DNA from: Amycolatopsis sp. NBC_01488
GTDB taxonomy: Bacteria; Actinomycetota; Actinomycetes; Mycobacteriales; Pseudonocardiaceae
DNA: 64,000 bases
Direction: 5' to 3'
Assembly: GCF_036227105.1 (NCBI RefSeq)
Contig: NZ_CP109434.1
Location: 5,365,001-5,429,000, forward strand
Shown piece by piece: positions 18,429 through 26,755 of this stretch. Position numbers and translations under genes: made by a program. Under the pieces are notes generated by a model. That model saw only the letters and a program-made list of their open reading frames with translations, had not been told where the DNA came from and made no database searches. Position 1 is the first letter of the stretch. The number at the start of each line of letters is the position of its first letter.

Positions 18429-18451
18429 GGCGCGAAAGGGCCGTTCGCGCC
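18429..18451. promoter_or_regulatory. 8-bp inverted repeat upstream of ftsK
   Basis: GGCGCGAA (18429-18436) and TTCGCGCC (18444-18451) form a perfect inverted repeat with a 7-nt spacer, in the 190-bp gap between the divergent acyltransferase and ftsK genes. It could be an operator for either gene. Confidence 0.35.
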
Positions 18452-18527
18452 GGTGTGAGGCAGAAGTTCACCCTGCGCTGAGAGTGGCGCATGTGACGAA
18501 AGGCCACGGCCGGTTACCTTTAGAGAC

Positions 18528-21011
18528 ATGGCTGGGTCGGCGACGAGGAAGCGAAGCACGGGCAGCGGCGCGAAGGGGGCAGCGGCGCGTAAGCCGCGTA
18601 CACCCGCGAAGCCACGTACCGCCTCCGCTCGCAGGCCCGCCCCACGCGGGCGCCGCAAGACGCCCGGGCTCTTCGGCAAGGGCGTCCGCGGCACGTGGAA
18701 CCTGCTGGCCAAGGGCATCGGCACGCTGGCCCGCACGGTCGGCCGCACCCGGGAACTCGAGGCCGAACACCGCCGTGACGGCCTCGCGCTGGGCCTGATC
18801 GCCCTGGCCATCGTCGCGGCCGTCGGGGTCTGGTGGCGGGCCGCCGGGCCGATCGGGGCCGGGGTCGAGATCGCCACGCGGACCGTCCTCGGGGCCGGGG
18901 CCGTCACGCTTCCGCTGGTGCTCGTGGTCGTCGCGGTCGCGCTGATGCGGTCCGAGCCGCATCCCGAGACGCGGCCGCGGATGGTGATCGGCACCATCAT
19001 GGTCGTCCTGTCCGTGCTCGGGATGCTGCACATCTTCACCGCGCTCCCGGCCACGAACGACGGCCGGATGTACGCCGGCGGCATCATCGGCGCCTTCTCC
19101 GGCGGGCTGCTCACCATGGGCGTCACCACCTGGGTCGCCGTCCCGATCCTCATCCTCGCGCTCGTCTTCGGCGTGCTCGTCTTCACCGGCACGCCCGTCC
19201 GCGAGATCCCGCACCGCCTCCGCAACTGGGGCCTCGACGACGAGGAGATCGCCGAAGCCGAGCAGCGGTCCGGCTTCGCGACCGACGAAGAGGCCGTCAC
19301 CGAAGCCGACCCGAAGGCCGCGCGCCTGCGCAAGCCGTCGCGCCGCCGCCAGGCCGCCGACGCGAACCCGGAGCAGCTCGACCTCGACACCATGCTCGCC
19401 GAGGCGCCGACGCCGATCAAGCCGCCCAAGGCTGTGCCCAAGCCGGTCGAGGTGCCCGAGAAGAAGCCGAAGAAGGCCCCGGAACCGCCGCTCGCCGTCA
19501 CGCGGACCGTCGAGGGCGACTACCAGCTCCCGCCGCCCGACCTGCTGAAGCTCGGCGACGCGCCGAAGTCCCGCAGCAAGGCCAACGACGCCATGATCGA
19601 GGCGATCACCGGCGTGCTGGAGCAGTTCAGCATCGACGCGCAGGTCACCGGCTTCACCCGCGGCCCGACCGTGACGCGCTACGAGGTCGAGCTCGGCCCG
19701 GGCGTGAAGGTCGAGAAGATCACCGCGCTGACGAAGAACATCGCCTACGCGGTGGCCACCGACAACGTCCGGCTGCTGGCGCCGATCCCCGGCAAGTCCG
19801 CGGTCGGCATCGAGGTGCCCAACTCCGACCGCGAGATGGTCCGCCTCGGCGACGTGCTGCGCGCGCCGTCCACGGTCAAGGACAACCACCCGATGGTGAT
19901 CGGCCTCGGCAAGGACATCGAGGGCCACTTCGTCACGGCGAACCTGACGAAGATGCCCCACCTGCTGGTCGCCGGCTCCACCGGGTCCGGTAAGTCGAGC
20001 TTCGTCAACTCCATGCTGGTGTCGCTGCTCGCGCGGGCGACGCCGGACGAGTGCCGGATGATCCTGATCGACCCGAAGATGGTCGAGCTGACGCCCTACG
20101 AGGGCATCCCGCACCTGATCACGCCCATCATCACCCAGCCGAAGAAGGCCGCCGCCGCGCTGGCCTGGCTGGTGGAGGAGATGGAGCAGCGCTACCAGGA
20201 CATGCAGGTCAACAAGGTCCGGCACATCGACGACTACAACAAGAAGGTGAAGTCCGGGGAAATTACCGCGCCGCCGGGGTCCGAGCGCGAATACCGGCCG
20301 TACCCGTACATCATGGCGATCGTCGACGAGCTCGCCGACCTGATGATGACCGCCCCGCGCGACGTCGAGGACGCGATCGTCCGGATCACCCAGAAGGCGC
20401 GCGCCGCGGGGATCCACCTGGTCCTGGCGACGCAGCGGCCGTCCGTCGACGTCGTGACCGGCCTGATCAAGACGAACGTGCCCTCGCGGCTGGCCTTCGC
20501 GACGTCGTCGCTGACCGACTCGCGGGTCATCCTCGACCAGCCGGGCGCGGAGAAGTTGATCGGCATGGGCGACGCGCTCTACCTGCCGATGGGCGCCGGC
20601 AAGCCGGTCCGCATCCAGGGCGCGTTCGTCGGCGACGAAGAGATCTCCGCGGTCGTCACCTACGCCAAGGAGCAGGCGCAGCCGGACTACCAGGACGGCG
20701 TCACCGCGCAGAAGGCCGGCGAGAAGAAGGAGATCGACCCGGACATCGGCGACGACCTCGACGTCCTGCTGCAGGCGGCGGAGCTGATCGTGACGTCCCA
20801 GTTCGGCTCGACGTCGATGCTGCAGCGCAAGCTGCGGGTCGGGTTCGCCAAGGCGGGCCGGCTGATGGACCTGCTGGAGAGCCGCGGGATCGTCGGACCG
20901 TCGGAGGGCTCGAAGGCCCGTGACGTGCTGATCAAGCCCGAGGAGCTGGAAGGCGTGCTGTTCATGATCCGCGGCGGCGACCCCGTCCCGGCCGACCCGG
21001 ACGACGAGTAG
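18528..21011 (+). CDS. ftsK: FtsK/SpoIIIE DNA translocase
   Basis: The 827-residue DNA pump acts at the division septum. A basic N-terminal leader of about 75 residues is followed by four membrane helices (about 85-220), a charged linker, the alpha/beta RecA-like motor with Walker A GSTGSGKSS at about 482-490 and Walker B IVDELADLMM, and a C-terminal winged-helix gamma domain (GFAKAGRLMDLLESRGIVGP) that reads polar DNA motifs. A TACCTT -10 box 7 nt before ATG indicates leaderless initiation. Confidence 0.95.
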   Translation: MAGSATRKRSTGSGAKGAAARKPRTPAKPRTASARRPAPRGRRKTPGLFGKGVRGTWNLLAKGIGTLARTVGRTRELEAEHRRDGLALGLIALAIVAAVGVWWRAAGPIGAGVEIATRTVLGAGAVTLPLVLVVVAVALMRSEPHPETRPRMVIGTIMVVLSVLGMLHIFTALPATNDGRMYAGGIIGAFSGGLLTMGVTTWVAVPILILALVFGVLVFTGTPVREIPHRLRNWGLDDEEIAEAEQRSGFATDEEAVTEADPKAARLRKPSRRRQAADANPEQLDLDTMLAEAPTPIKPPKAVPKPVEVPEKKPKKAPEPPLAVTRTVEGDYQLPPPDLLKLGDAPKSRSKANDAMIEAITGVLEQFSIDAQVTGFTRGPTVTRYEVELGPGVKVEKITALTKNIAYAVATDNVRLLAPIPGKSAVGIEVPNSDREMVRLGDVLRAPSTVKDNHPMVIGLGKDIEGHFVTANLTKMPHLLVAGSTGSGKSSFVNSMLVSLLARATPDECRMILIDPKMVELTPYEGIPHLITPIITQPKKAAAALAWLVEEMEQRYQDMQVNKVRHIDDYNKKVKSGEITAPPGSEREYRPYPYIMAIVDELADLMMTAPRDVEDAIVRITQKARAAGIHLVLATQRPSVDVVTGLIKTNVPSRLAFATSSLTDSRVILDQPGAEKLIGMGDALYLPMGAGKPVRIQGAFVGDEEISAVVTYAKEQAQPDYQDGVTAQKAGEKKEIDPDIGDDLDVLLQAAELIVTSQFGSTSMLQRKLRVGFAKAGRLMDLLESRGIVGPSEGSKARDVLIKPEELEGVLFMIRGGDPVPADPDDE

Positions 21012-21047
21012 TGCAACCCGCGGGCGGGGTCGTTCCGTCCTGAGCAC

Positions 21048-21470
21048 ATGGACCTGCAGCGCTTCGCAGCCGGGCTGTTCGCCTTCGCCGTCCTCGCGGT
21101 GGGCGCCGGGAGTTCGGTCGCCTCCGGGCAGCCGGTCCCGGCCCGGGCGCCGTCGACCGTCAGCACCGCTCCCCGGGGTGACGTCACCCTGCGGCTCGGC
21201 CAGGAAGCCGCGATCCAGGGGAAGGACCTCGCCGTGCGGTACACGCACCTGGTGAACGATTCGCGGTGCCGCCCGACCATGACCTGCATCTGGCAGGGCG
21301 AGGCGACGCTCGCTTTCCTGCTGAGCGAGCCGGGCCGCGGCGAGAGCACGACGGCCGAGCTGCACAGCGGCCCCCGGACCGGCCCCCAGGCGACCTCGTT
21401 CGCCGCCAGCCGCGTCGAGCTGGTGTCGGTGAGCGAGGACGGCCTGGCGGCGACGGTCCGGGTCAGCTGA
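21048..21470 (+). CDS. Secreted protein with paired cysteines, unknown function
   Basis: The 140-residue protein has a signal peptide (positive start, hydrophobic FAAGLFAFAVLAVGAG, likely cleavage near ASG at residue 26). The mature part is a small beta-rich domain with DSRCRPTMTCIWQGEATLAF. This C-x5-C-[VI]-W-x-G motif is seen in many uncharacterised actinobacterial secreted proteins and probably forms a disulfide. The gene follows ftsK closely. Its 3' end overlaps the convergent nitroreductase remnant by 8 bp. Confidence 0.65.
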   Translation: MDLQRFAAGLFAFAVLAVGAGSSVASGQPVPARAPSTVSTAPRGDVTLRLGQEAAIQGKDLAVRYTHLVNDSRCRPTMTCIWQGEATLAFLLSEPGRGESTTAELHSGPRTGPQATSFAASRVELVSVSEDGLAATVRVS

Positions 21471-22073
21471 GGGGCGTGCCCCAGTGGTCGAGGTAGGACA
21501 CTTCGGACAGCGGGATCCGCTCGGCCGGCTTGAAGTCGGGGGTCGTCGTGTAGGCGACCGGAAGCAGCCCGGCCTGCGTGTAGCCGTCGGGCACGCCGAG
21601 GATCTCCGCCGCCTCGGGCTCGCGCGAGAGGTGGTACGTAGTGAGCGTCGAACCCAGCCCGCGGGAGCGCAGCGCCAGCTGGAAGTTCCAGACCGCTGGG
21701 AAGATGCCGCCGTAGAAGGCCGCGTCGGTCGCGTTGTCGCCTGCCGGGCGGCCGCGCAGGCAGGGGATCACGAACACGGGCACCGCTCGATCACGTCGAT
21801 CAGGTGCCGCCCCGACGCCAGCGCCCGCGACGGGCCTTCCTTCGCCCGCTCGGCGAGGTAGGCCTCGCCGACCTCGCGGAAGAGCGCGCCGAGCCGCTCC
21901 TTGACGCTCTGGTCGCGCACGACCAGCCAGCGCCACGCCTGGGCGTTGCCGGGGGTCGGGGCCTGCAACGCGAGGTTCAGGCACTCCTCGAGGACCGCGG
22001 ACTCCACCGGCCGGTCGAGGTCGAGCTTGCGCCGGACGGCGCGGGTGGTGGACAGCAGGTGATCGATCTCCAT
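21463..22073 (-). pseudogene. Nitroreductase-family gene interrupted by a one-base frameshift
   Basis: The N-terminal frame from ATG 22073 (STTRAVRRKLDL, ALQAPTPGNAQAWRWLVVRD) continues to HLIDVIER and then hits a stop at 21768. The C-terminal frame resumes at VFVIPCLRGRP and runs to 21463 (LTTYHLSREPEAAEILGVPD, VAYTTTPDFKPAERI). The total of 611 nt is one base short of a whole frame. Restoring one G in the run at about 21783-21785 would give VIERVPVFVIPC. The family uses FMN and NAD(P)H. It is either a recent real mutation or a sequencing error. Confidence 0.85.
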
Positions 22074-22121
22074 GCCCCCATCCTGACCCGGGTCCGGCAC
22101 GACCCGGGTCAGGGGGCGGGC

Positions 22122-22556
22122 TCAGCCGCCGAACTTGCGGACGGCCTCGTAGTACGTCCACGCCGCGCCCTTGCAGGCGATGTTGGAGCCGCAGACGCTC
22201 TTCAGGTCGGAGTAGAGGTTGTCGTCGATCTTGAGGCGGTTCGCCTCGGTGAACCGGCCCTGCTTCTTGTAGTTGCGGTAGCCGAAGTCGTGCCGGTGGC
22301 AGCCGGGGAGGAACTTCCAGCCGAACGGGTTGTCCGGCGCCCACGAGCAGCCGTCCGAGGACCAGTCGAGCTGGCCGTTGTACGGCGCCTGGTTCCGGAT
22401 CGTCTCGAAGTTCGAAAGCGAGGTGCTGAAGAGGTACTGGTCGGTGACGGTCGGGATGTCGACCGCCGCCGCCGTGCCGGCGCCCAGCAGGGCACCCCCG
22501 CCGACAGTCGCGGCCACCGCGACGGTGGCCCCCAGGTTCCGCAGAGTCGTGCGCAT
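22122..22556 (-). CDS. Secreted prokaryotic phospholipase A2
   Basis: The 144-residue protein has a signal peptide (MRTTLRNLGATVAVAATVGG then an AAA-type cleavage region near residue 31). The mature domain has the microbial PLA2 active site GCHRHDFGYRNY, in which the His-Asp pair activates water and binds Ca2+. Cysteines pair around DGCSW, PGC, VCG and IAC. It releases fatty acid from phospholipids outside the cell. A GGAACG site precedes the ATG, and a 9-bp inverted repeat lies just upstream. Confidence 0.9.
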   Translation of the reverse strand: MRTTLRNLGATVAVAATVGGGALLGAGTAAAVDIPTVTDQYLFSTSLSNFETIRNQAPYNGQLDWSSDGCSWAPDNPFGWKFLPGCHRHDFGYRNYKKQGRFTEANRLKIDDNLYSDLKSVCGSNIACKGAAWTYYEAVRKFGG

Positions 22557-22572
22557 CTTGTGCGTTCCTTGC

Positions 22573-22599
22573 TGATCAGGTGAGGAATTGACCTGATCA
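22573..22599. promoter_or_regulatory. Inverted repeat in the phospholipase 5' region
   Basis: TGATCAGGT (22573-22581) and ACCTGATCA (22591-22599) are perfect inverted repeats with a 9-nt spacer, 17 bp before the phospholipase start. It may be an operator or a 5' untranslated hairpin that affects ribosome access. Confidence 0.5.
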
Positions 22600-22684
22600 T
22601 CCTGGGACACCGCGGTGGCGTGCGTCACCGCCCGGAAGGATGTTAGGGGGAAACCTTCAGAATCCGGGCGGTGAACAGGGGTGC

Positions 22685-23206
22685 TCAGAGCTCGAGCAGC
22701 ATCCGGGAGTTGCCCAGGGTGTTCGGCTTGACGTACGGCAGGTCGAGGAACTCGGCGACACCGGTGTCGTGCGAGCGGCGCATCTCCTCGTAGACCTCGT
22801 GCGACACCGGCGTCCCCTGGATCTCCACGAAGCCGTGGCCGGTGAAGAAGCCGGTCTCGAAGGTCAGCACGAACAGCCGCTTCAGGCCCAGCTCCCGGGC
22901 CTCCTTTATCAGCCGCGCGACCAGCACCCGCCCGACGCCCTGGCCGCGGACGGCCTTGTCGACCACGACCGTGCGCAGCTCGGCGATGTCCTCCCAGAGC
23001 ACGTGCAGCGCGGCCGCGCCGACGACCTCGTCGTCCACCTCCGCGACCCAGAACTCCTGGACCGCTTCGTACAGCGTGACCAGGTCCTTCTCCAGCAGGA
23101 CGCGACCGGCGTCCGAGTCGACGAGGGCCTTGATCTTGCGGACGTCGGCGATCCGCGCGCGGCGGACGGCAGGGGAGGCGGACGGCACGATCGTCAACCC
23201 TGCCAC
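22685..23206 (-). CDS. argA: Amino-acid N-acetyltransferase (single-domain N-acetylglutamate synthase type)
   Basis: The 173-residue GNAT protein closely resembles the mycobacterial N-acetylglutamate synthase Rv2747. It has VRRARIADVRKIKALVD at the start, LVTLYEAVQEFWVAEV, ALHVLWEDIAELRTVVVD, the acetyl-CoA motif VRGQGVGRVL, FVLTFETGFFTGHGF and EFLDLPYVKPNTLGNSRMLL. It acetylates glutamate for arginine synthesis. The GTG at 23206 is the best start, though the TTG/GTG codons just inside remain possible. It is divergent from rimO. Confidence 0.85.
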   Translation of the reverse strand: MAGLTIVPSASPAVRRARIADVRKIKALVDSDAGRVLLEKDLVTLYEAVQEFWVAEVDDEVVGAAALHVLWEDIAELRTVVVDKAVRGQGVGRVLVARLIKEARELGLKRLFVLTFETGFFTGHGFVEIQGTPVSHEVYEEMRRSHDTGVAEFLDLPYVKPNTLGNSRMLLEL

Positions 23207-23284
23207 ATCGCCCCGCGCGGGCGCCGACACGACCGGGCTACGCCGTCGTCGGGCCGGCCGGGACCGGCGGCTACCCTGAACGTC

Positions 23285-24721
23285 GTGCCTTCTCCTGCCA
23301 CTGACCCTGCCGCCACCCGACGCGTCTCCCTGCTGACCCTGGGCTGCGCCCGCAACGAGGTCGACTCGGAGGAGCTGGCGGGCCGGCTGGCGGCCGGCGG
23401 CTGGGAGCTGGCGGCCGATCCGGAGGACTCCGACGTCGTGGTGGTCAACACGTGCGGCTTCGTCGAGTCGGCCAAGAAGGACTCCGTCGACACGCTGCTC
23501 GCGGCGTCCGACACGGGCAAGAAGGTCGTCGCCGTCGGCTGCATGGCCGAGCGCTACGGCCACGAGCTGGCCGACAGCCTGCCCGAGGCGGATGCCGTCC
23601 TCGGCTTCGACCACTACGCCGACCTTTCCGACCGGCTCGACGACGTCGTCGCGGGCCGCAAGGTCGCCTCGCACACGCCGGGCGACCGCCGCAAGCTGCT
23701 GCCGATCAGCCCGGTCCAGCGGCCCGCCGCGGCCGAGAGCGTCGAGGTCCCGGGCCACGCGCAACACGGCTGGGGTCCGCGGGTGCTGCGCACGCGCCTC
23801 GACGACTCGCCGGTCGCCGCGCTGAAGATCGCCTCCGGCTGCGACCGGCGCTGCTCGTTCTGCGCGATCCCGTCGTTCCGCGGCTCGTTCGTCTCGCGGC
23901 AGCCGGACGAGATCGTCGCCGAGGCGCTGTGGCTGGCCGAGCACGGCGTCAAGGAGCTATTCCTGGTCAGCGAAAACTCGACGTCCTACGGCAAGGACTT
24001 CGGCCGCGACGGCGCCACCGCGCTGGAGCGGCTGCTGCCGCGGCTGGCGGAGATCGACGGCATCGAGCGCGTCCGCGTCTCGTACCTGCAGCCGGCCGAG
24101 ACGCGCCCGCAGCTGGTCAAGGCCATCGCGACCACGCCGGGCGTCGCCGAGTACTTCGACCTGTCGTTCCAGCACTCCAGCGAGCAGGTGCTGCGCCGGA
24201 TGCGCCGGTTCGGCTCGACGGACTCGTTCCTCGCGCTGACCGAGCAGATCCGCGAGTACGCGCCCGAGGCGGGCATCCGCACCAACGTGATCGTCGGCTT
24301 CCCCGGCGAGACCGAGCACGACCTCTCCGAGCTGGAACGCTTCCTGACCGGCGCGCGCCTGGACGCGGTCGGCGTCTTCGGCTACTCCGACGAGGACGGC
24401 ACCGAGGCCGAGACCTTCGACGGCAAGCTCGACGCCGAGGAGGTCGCGGCCCGTGTCACGCGGATCTCCGCGCTGGTCGAGGAGCTGACCGCGCAGCGCG
24501 CCGAGGACCGGATCGGCACCTTCGTCGACGTGCTGGTCGAGCTGGACGACGACGGCGAGCTGACCGGCCGCGCCGCCCACCAGGCCCCGGAGGTCGACGG
24601 CGAGTGCGTCATCCTCGACGCGCCGGAGAAGGTCCAGGTGGGCGACTTCCTGCGCTGCGAGGTCGTCGACTCGGCGGGCGTGGACCTGGTCGTCCGCGCG
24701 GTACCGGACGCCGACCGGTGA
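23285..24721 (+). CDS. rimO: Ribosomal protein S12 methylthiotransferase
   Basis: The 478-residue radical-SAM enzyme adds a methylthio group to an aspartate of ribosomal protein S12. The N-terminal UPF0004 domain opens with LLTLGCARNEVDSEE, whose Cys residues hold the auxiliary cluster together with VVNTCGF and VGCMAE. The radical-SAM motif CDRRCSFCAIPSFRG (CxxxCxxC) is central, and a TRAM domain closes the protein. A TACCCT box 7 nt before GTG 23285 indicates a leaderless start. Its stop overlaps pgsA (GTGA). Confidence 0.93.
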   Translation: MPSPATDPAATRRVSLLTLGCARNEVDSEELAGRLAAGGWELAADPEDSDVVVVNTCGFVESAKKDSVDTLLAASDTGKKVVAVGCMAERYGHELADSLPEADAVLGFDHYADLSDRLDDVVAGRKVASHTPGDRRKLLPISPVQRPAAAESVEVPGHAQHGWGPRVLRTRLDDSPVAALKIASGCDRRCSFCAIPSFRGSFVSRQPDEIVAEALWLAEHGVKELFLVSENSTSYGKDFGRDGATALERLLPRLAEIDGIERVRVSYLQPAETRPQLVKAIATTPGVAEYFDLSFQHSSEQVLRRMRRFGSTDSFLALTEQIREYAPEAGIRTNVIVGFPGETEHDLSELERFLTGARLDAVGVFGYSDEDGTEAETFDGKLDAEEVAARVTRISALVEELTAQRAEDRIGTFVDVLVELDDDGELTGRAAHQAPEVDGECVILDAPEKVQVGDFLRCEVVDSAGVDLVVRAVPDADR

Positions 24722-25359
24722 GTGCGCTCCCCAGCGACGCCGCCGACGAGGGCACGGCCCACGAAGGCCCCGCCCAGGTCCCGGTCGCCACGCCGGTCCC
24801 GACGCTCAACGTCGCCAACCTGCTGACGCTGTCGCGGCTGGTCCTGGTCCCGCTGTTCGTCGCCGCGCTGTTCGTCGGCGACGGCCACGACACGACCTGG
24901 CGCGCGCTCGCGACCGGGCTGTTCGCGATCGCGTCGGCGACCGATCAGCTCGACGGCTGGGTGGCCCGCAAGTACGGCCTGATCACCGACTTCGGCAAGA
25001 TCGCCGACCCGATCGCGGACAAGGCGCTGACCGGTGCCGCGCTGGTGGGCTTGAGCATCCTCGGCGAGCTGGGCTGGTGGGTCACGATCGTCATCGCGGT
25101 CCGCGAGATCGGCGTGACGCTGCTGCGCTTCTGGGTGATCCGCCACGGCGTGATCCCGGCCAGCCGCGGCGGCAAGGCCAAGACGATGGCCCAGATCGCC
25201 GCGATCACCGCCTACCTGCTGCCACTGCCGGCGGGTGCGGACCCGGTGCGCTGGTCGCTGATGGGCCTGGCGCTGGTGCTGACGGTGGTCACGGGCGTCG
25301 ACTACCTGGTCCGGGCCCTGCGGCTGCGCGCGGCCGGGCGCCGGGTCACCGGGAGCTGA
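24718..25359 (+). CDS. pgsA: CDP-diacylglycerol--glycerol-3-phosphate 3-phosphatidyltransferase
   Basis: The 213-residue membrane enzyme makes phosphatidylglycerophosphate. The CDP-alcohol phosphotransferase signature DGWVAR-x8-GKIAD-x3-D is intact at about residues 78-102, flanked by membrane helices. The first 25 residues are hydrophilic and variable. The GTG start overlaps the rimO stop by 4 bp and the gene is followed directly by cinA, giving a rimO-pgsA-cinA operon. The closest known relative in order and type is mycobacterial pgsA3. Confidence 0.88.
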   Translation: MSALPSDAADEGTAHEGPAQVPVATPVPTLNVANLLTLSRLVLVPLFVAALFVGDGHDTTWRALATGLFAIASATDQLDGWVARKYGLITDFGKIADPIADKALTGAALVGLSILGELGWWVTIVIAVREIGVTLLRFWVIRHGVIPASRGGKAKTMAQIAAITAYLLPLPAGADPVRWSLMGLALVLTVVTGVDYLVRALRLRAAGRRVTGS

Positions 25360-25361
25360 GG

Positions 25362-25958
25362 GTGGCGGACGAGCAGGCCGCGGCCCTCGTCGCCGCCCTC
25401 ACCGCCCGCGGCGAGACGGTCGCCGCCGCCGAGTCGCTGACCGCCGGGCTCGTCTGCGCCACCCTCGCCCAGGTCCCCGGCGCCAGCGCCGCCCTGCGCG
25501 GGGGTCTGGTCGTCTACGCCACCGAACTGAAGACCGCACTCGCCGGGGTCGACGCCGCCCTCCTGGCCGAGCACGGCGCCGTCCACCCCGAGGTCGCCGC
25601 GCAGCTGGCCGAGGGTGCTCGCGAGCGGTGCGGCGCCACCTGGGGGCTCGGGCTCACCGGCGTGGCCGGGCCGTCGCCCCAGGACGGGGTCGCGCCGGGC
25701 ACCGTGCACGTCGGGCTCGCCGGGCCGGGAACACACACACCGCGTCTTTCGGGGGCTCGGGTGGCGGAGCCCCCGACCCGAGGCGAAGCCTCGTTTGTCA
25801 CAGTCCGTCTTTCGGGGGCTCGGGTGGCGGAGCCCCCGACCCGAGGCGGAGCCTCGTTTGTCACAGTCCGTACCCTGGCCCTCGACGGCGACCGGGACTT
25901 GATCAGGACCGAATCGGTCCGGGCGGCGTTTGCCCTGCTCGGGGAACATCTGACGTGA
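25362..25958 (+). CDS. cinA: CinA C-terminal-type nicotinamide-nucleotide amidohydrolase with repeat insertion
   Basis: The 198-residue protein is a stand-alone CinA C-terminal domain that deamidates NMN. AAAESLTAGLVCATLAQVPGAS, GGLVVYATELK, and TGVAGPSPQDGVAPGTVHVG are the family motifs. The GTG start is 2 bp after the pgsA stop. Between GPGTHT and VRTLALDGDRD the protein carries two copies of a 21-residue block (RLSGARVAEPPTRG...) from a duplicated 63-bp DNA element. Without them it would be about 155 residues, the usual size. The insert lies in a surface loop before the last strand, so activity may be kept. Confidence 0.85.
   Translation: MADEQAAALVAALTARGETVAAAESLTAGLVCATLAQVPGASAALRGGLVVYATELKTALAGVDAALLAEHGAVHPEVAAQLAEGARERCGATWGLGLTGVAGPSPQDGVAPGTVHVGLAGPGTHTPRLSGARVAEPPTRGEASFVTVRLSGARVAEPPTRGGASFVTVRTLALDGDRDLIRTESVRAAFALLGEHLT
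25743..25868 (+). repeat. Tandem pair of a 63-bp double-hairpin element inside cinA
   Basis: Copies at 25743-25805 and 25806-25868 differ by one base (GCGAAGCC versus GCGGAGCC). Each holds a hairpin GGGGGCTC/GAGCCCCC with an 8-nt loop and a second hairpin CGAGGC/GCCTCG with a 3-nt loop. 63 bp is a multiple of three and keeps cinA open. Confidence 0.9.
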
Positions 25959-25965
25959 ACCGGGC

Positions 25966-26010
25966 GTTCGCCCTTGGCGTACGGGCACCCCAACTCCTGC
26001 GCCCAGGGCG
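25966..26010. promoter_or_regulatory. Two candidate ClgR boxes upstream of clgR
   Basis: GTTCGC-N5-GCG at 25966-25979 matches the Streptomyces ClgR motif as I recall it. CGC-N5-GCG recurs at 26000-26010. The centres are 31 bp apart, about three helical turns. Autoregulation of clgR is known in other actinobacteria. Confidence 0.55.
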
Positions 26011-26057
26011 CCGCTCTGGGTAACGTAGGGGGTACTTGTACGGAAGGGAGGCGCGTG

Positions 26058-26525
26058 ATGACCGTGCTGTTGCGTGAGGCGATCGGTGATCGGCTCCGTC
26101 ATGCCCGCACCAACCAGCGTCGTACGCTGCGCGACATCTCCCGCGCCGCCAGGGTCAGCCTCGGCTACCTCTCGGAGGTGGAGCGGGGCCAGAAGGAGGC
26201 GTCGAGCGAGCTGCTCGCGTCCATCTGCCAGGCCTTGGACCTTCCGCTCGGCGAGCTGCTGCACAAGGTGGCGGCGGACGTTTCGGCCCTCGACAACGTC
26301 GAGGTCGCACCGGTCGACGAGCGGATCGGGGACGGCGCGCCCCGGGAGAAGGTGCCCGAGCGCGGCGCCAAGGCCGCGTCGGCCGGCATCGAAGGCGGCC
26401 GCCTGATGTCGGAGCTGATCGGCAACGACCTCGCCGACCTGCGGGTTTCCCCGGCGCCACGGATGAACACCACCCTGCGCACGACGATCGGACAGCCGAA
26501 GCTGGCCTCGACGATCGCCGCGTAG
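26058..26525 (+). CDS. clgR: ClgR-type XRE transcriptional regulator
   Basis: The 155-residue protein has an N-terminal helix-turn-helix (RRTLRDISRAARVSLGYLSEVERGQKE split around residues 22-48). The pattern LGYLSEVERGQKEASSELL is characteristic of ClgR, the activator of Clp protease, Lon and psp genes in actinobacteria. A hydrophilic linker and a short basic C-terminus follow. A strong GGAAGGGAGG site precedes the ATG. It sits directly upstream of pspA and pspM, as in M. tuberculosis, supporting a role in envelope stress. Confidence 0.88.
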   Translation: MTVLLREAIGDRLRHARTNQRRTLRDISRAARVSLGYLSEVERGQKEASSELLASICQALDLPLGELLHKVAADVSALDNVEVAPVDERIGDGAPREKVPERGAKAASAGIEGGRLMSELIGNDLADLRVSPAPRMNTTLRTTIGQPKLASTIAA

Positions 26526-26544
26526 TAACGGATCGGACACGACG

Positions 26545-26573
26545 ACGGCCCCGGGCAACGCGCCCGGGGCCGT
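26545..26573 (+). terminator. Intrinsic-type hairpin after clgR
   Basis: A perfect 12-bp GC-rich stem (26545-26556 with 26562-26573) and a 5-nt loop begins 19 bp after the clgR stop. There is no T tract, as is common in high-GC actinobacteria. It may reduce but not abolish read-through into pspA. The rest of the 26574-26755 gap has no gene. Confidence 0.7.
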
Positions 26574-26755
26574 TCGCGTGGGATACCGGGGTGATCAGGG
26601 GCGAACCCTGAAATCCCCCGGGGTCGCCTGGAACGGACGTGGCCGACCTGACACGATGGAACCCAACGCCGGGGTCGGTGCGTTGCATGTGCAGGGGAGC
26701 GACGCCCCACCTCGAGTACCTAGGCCCGTGGGACGCAAGAAGGCAGGCGGAGGAG

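Noticed and set aside
18468..21365. 965-codon minus-strand frame opposite ftsK
   Set aside because: It is the antisense of ftsK with Arg/Asp/Gly-rich composition and no recognisable motifs.
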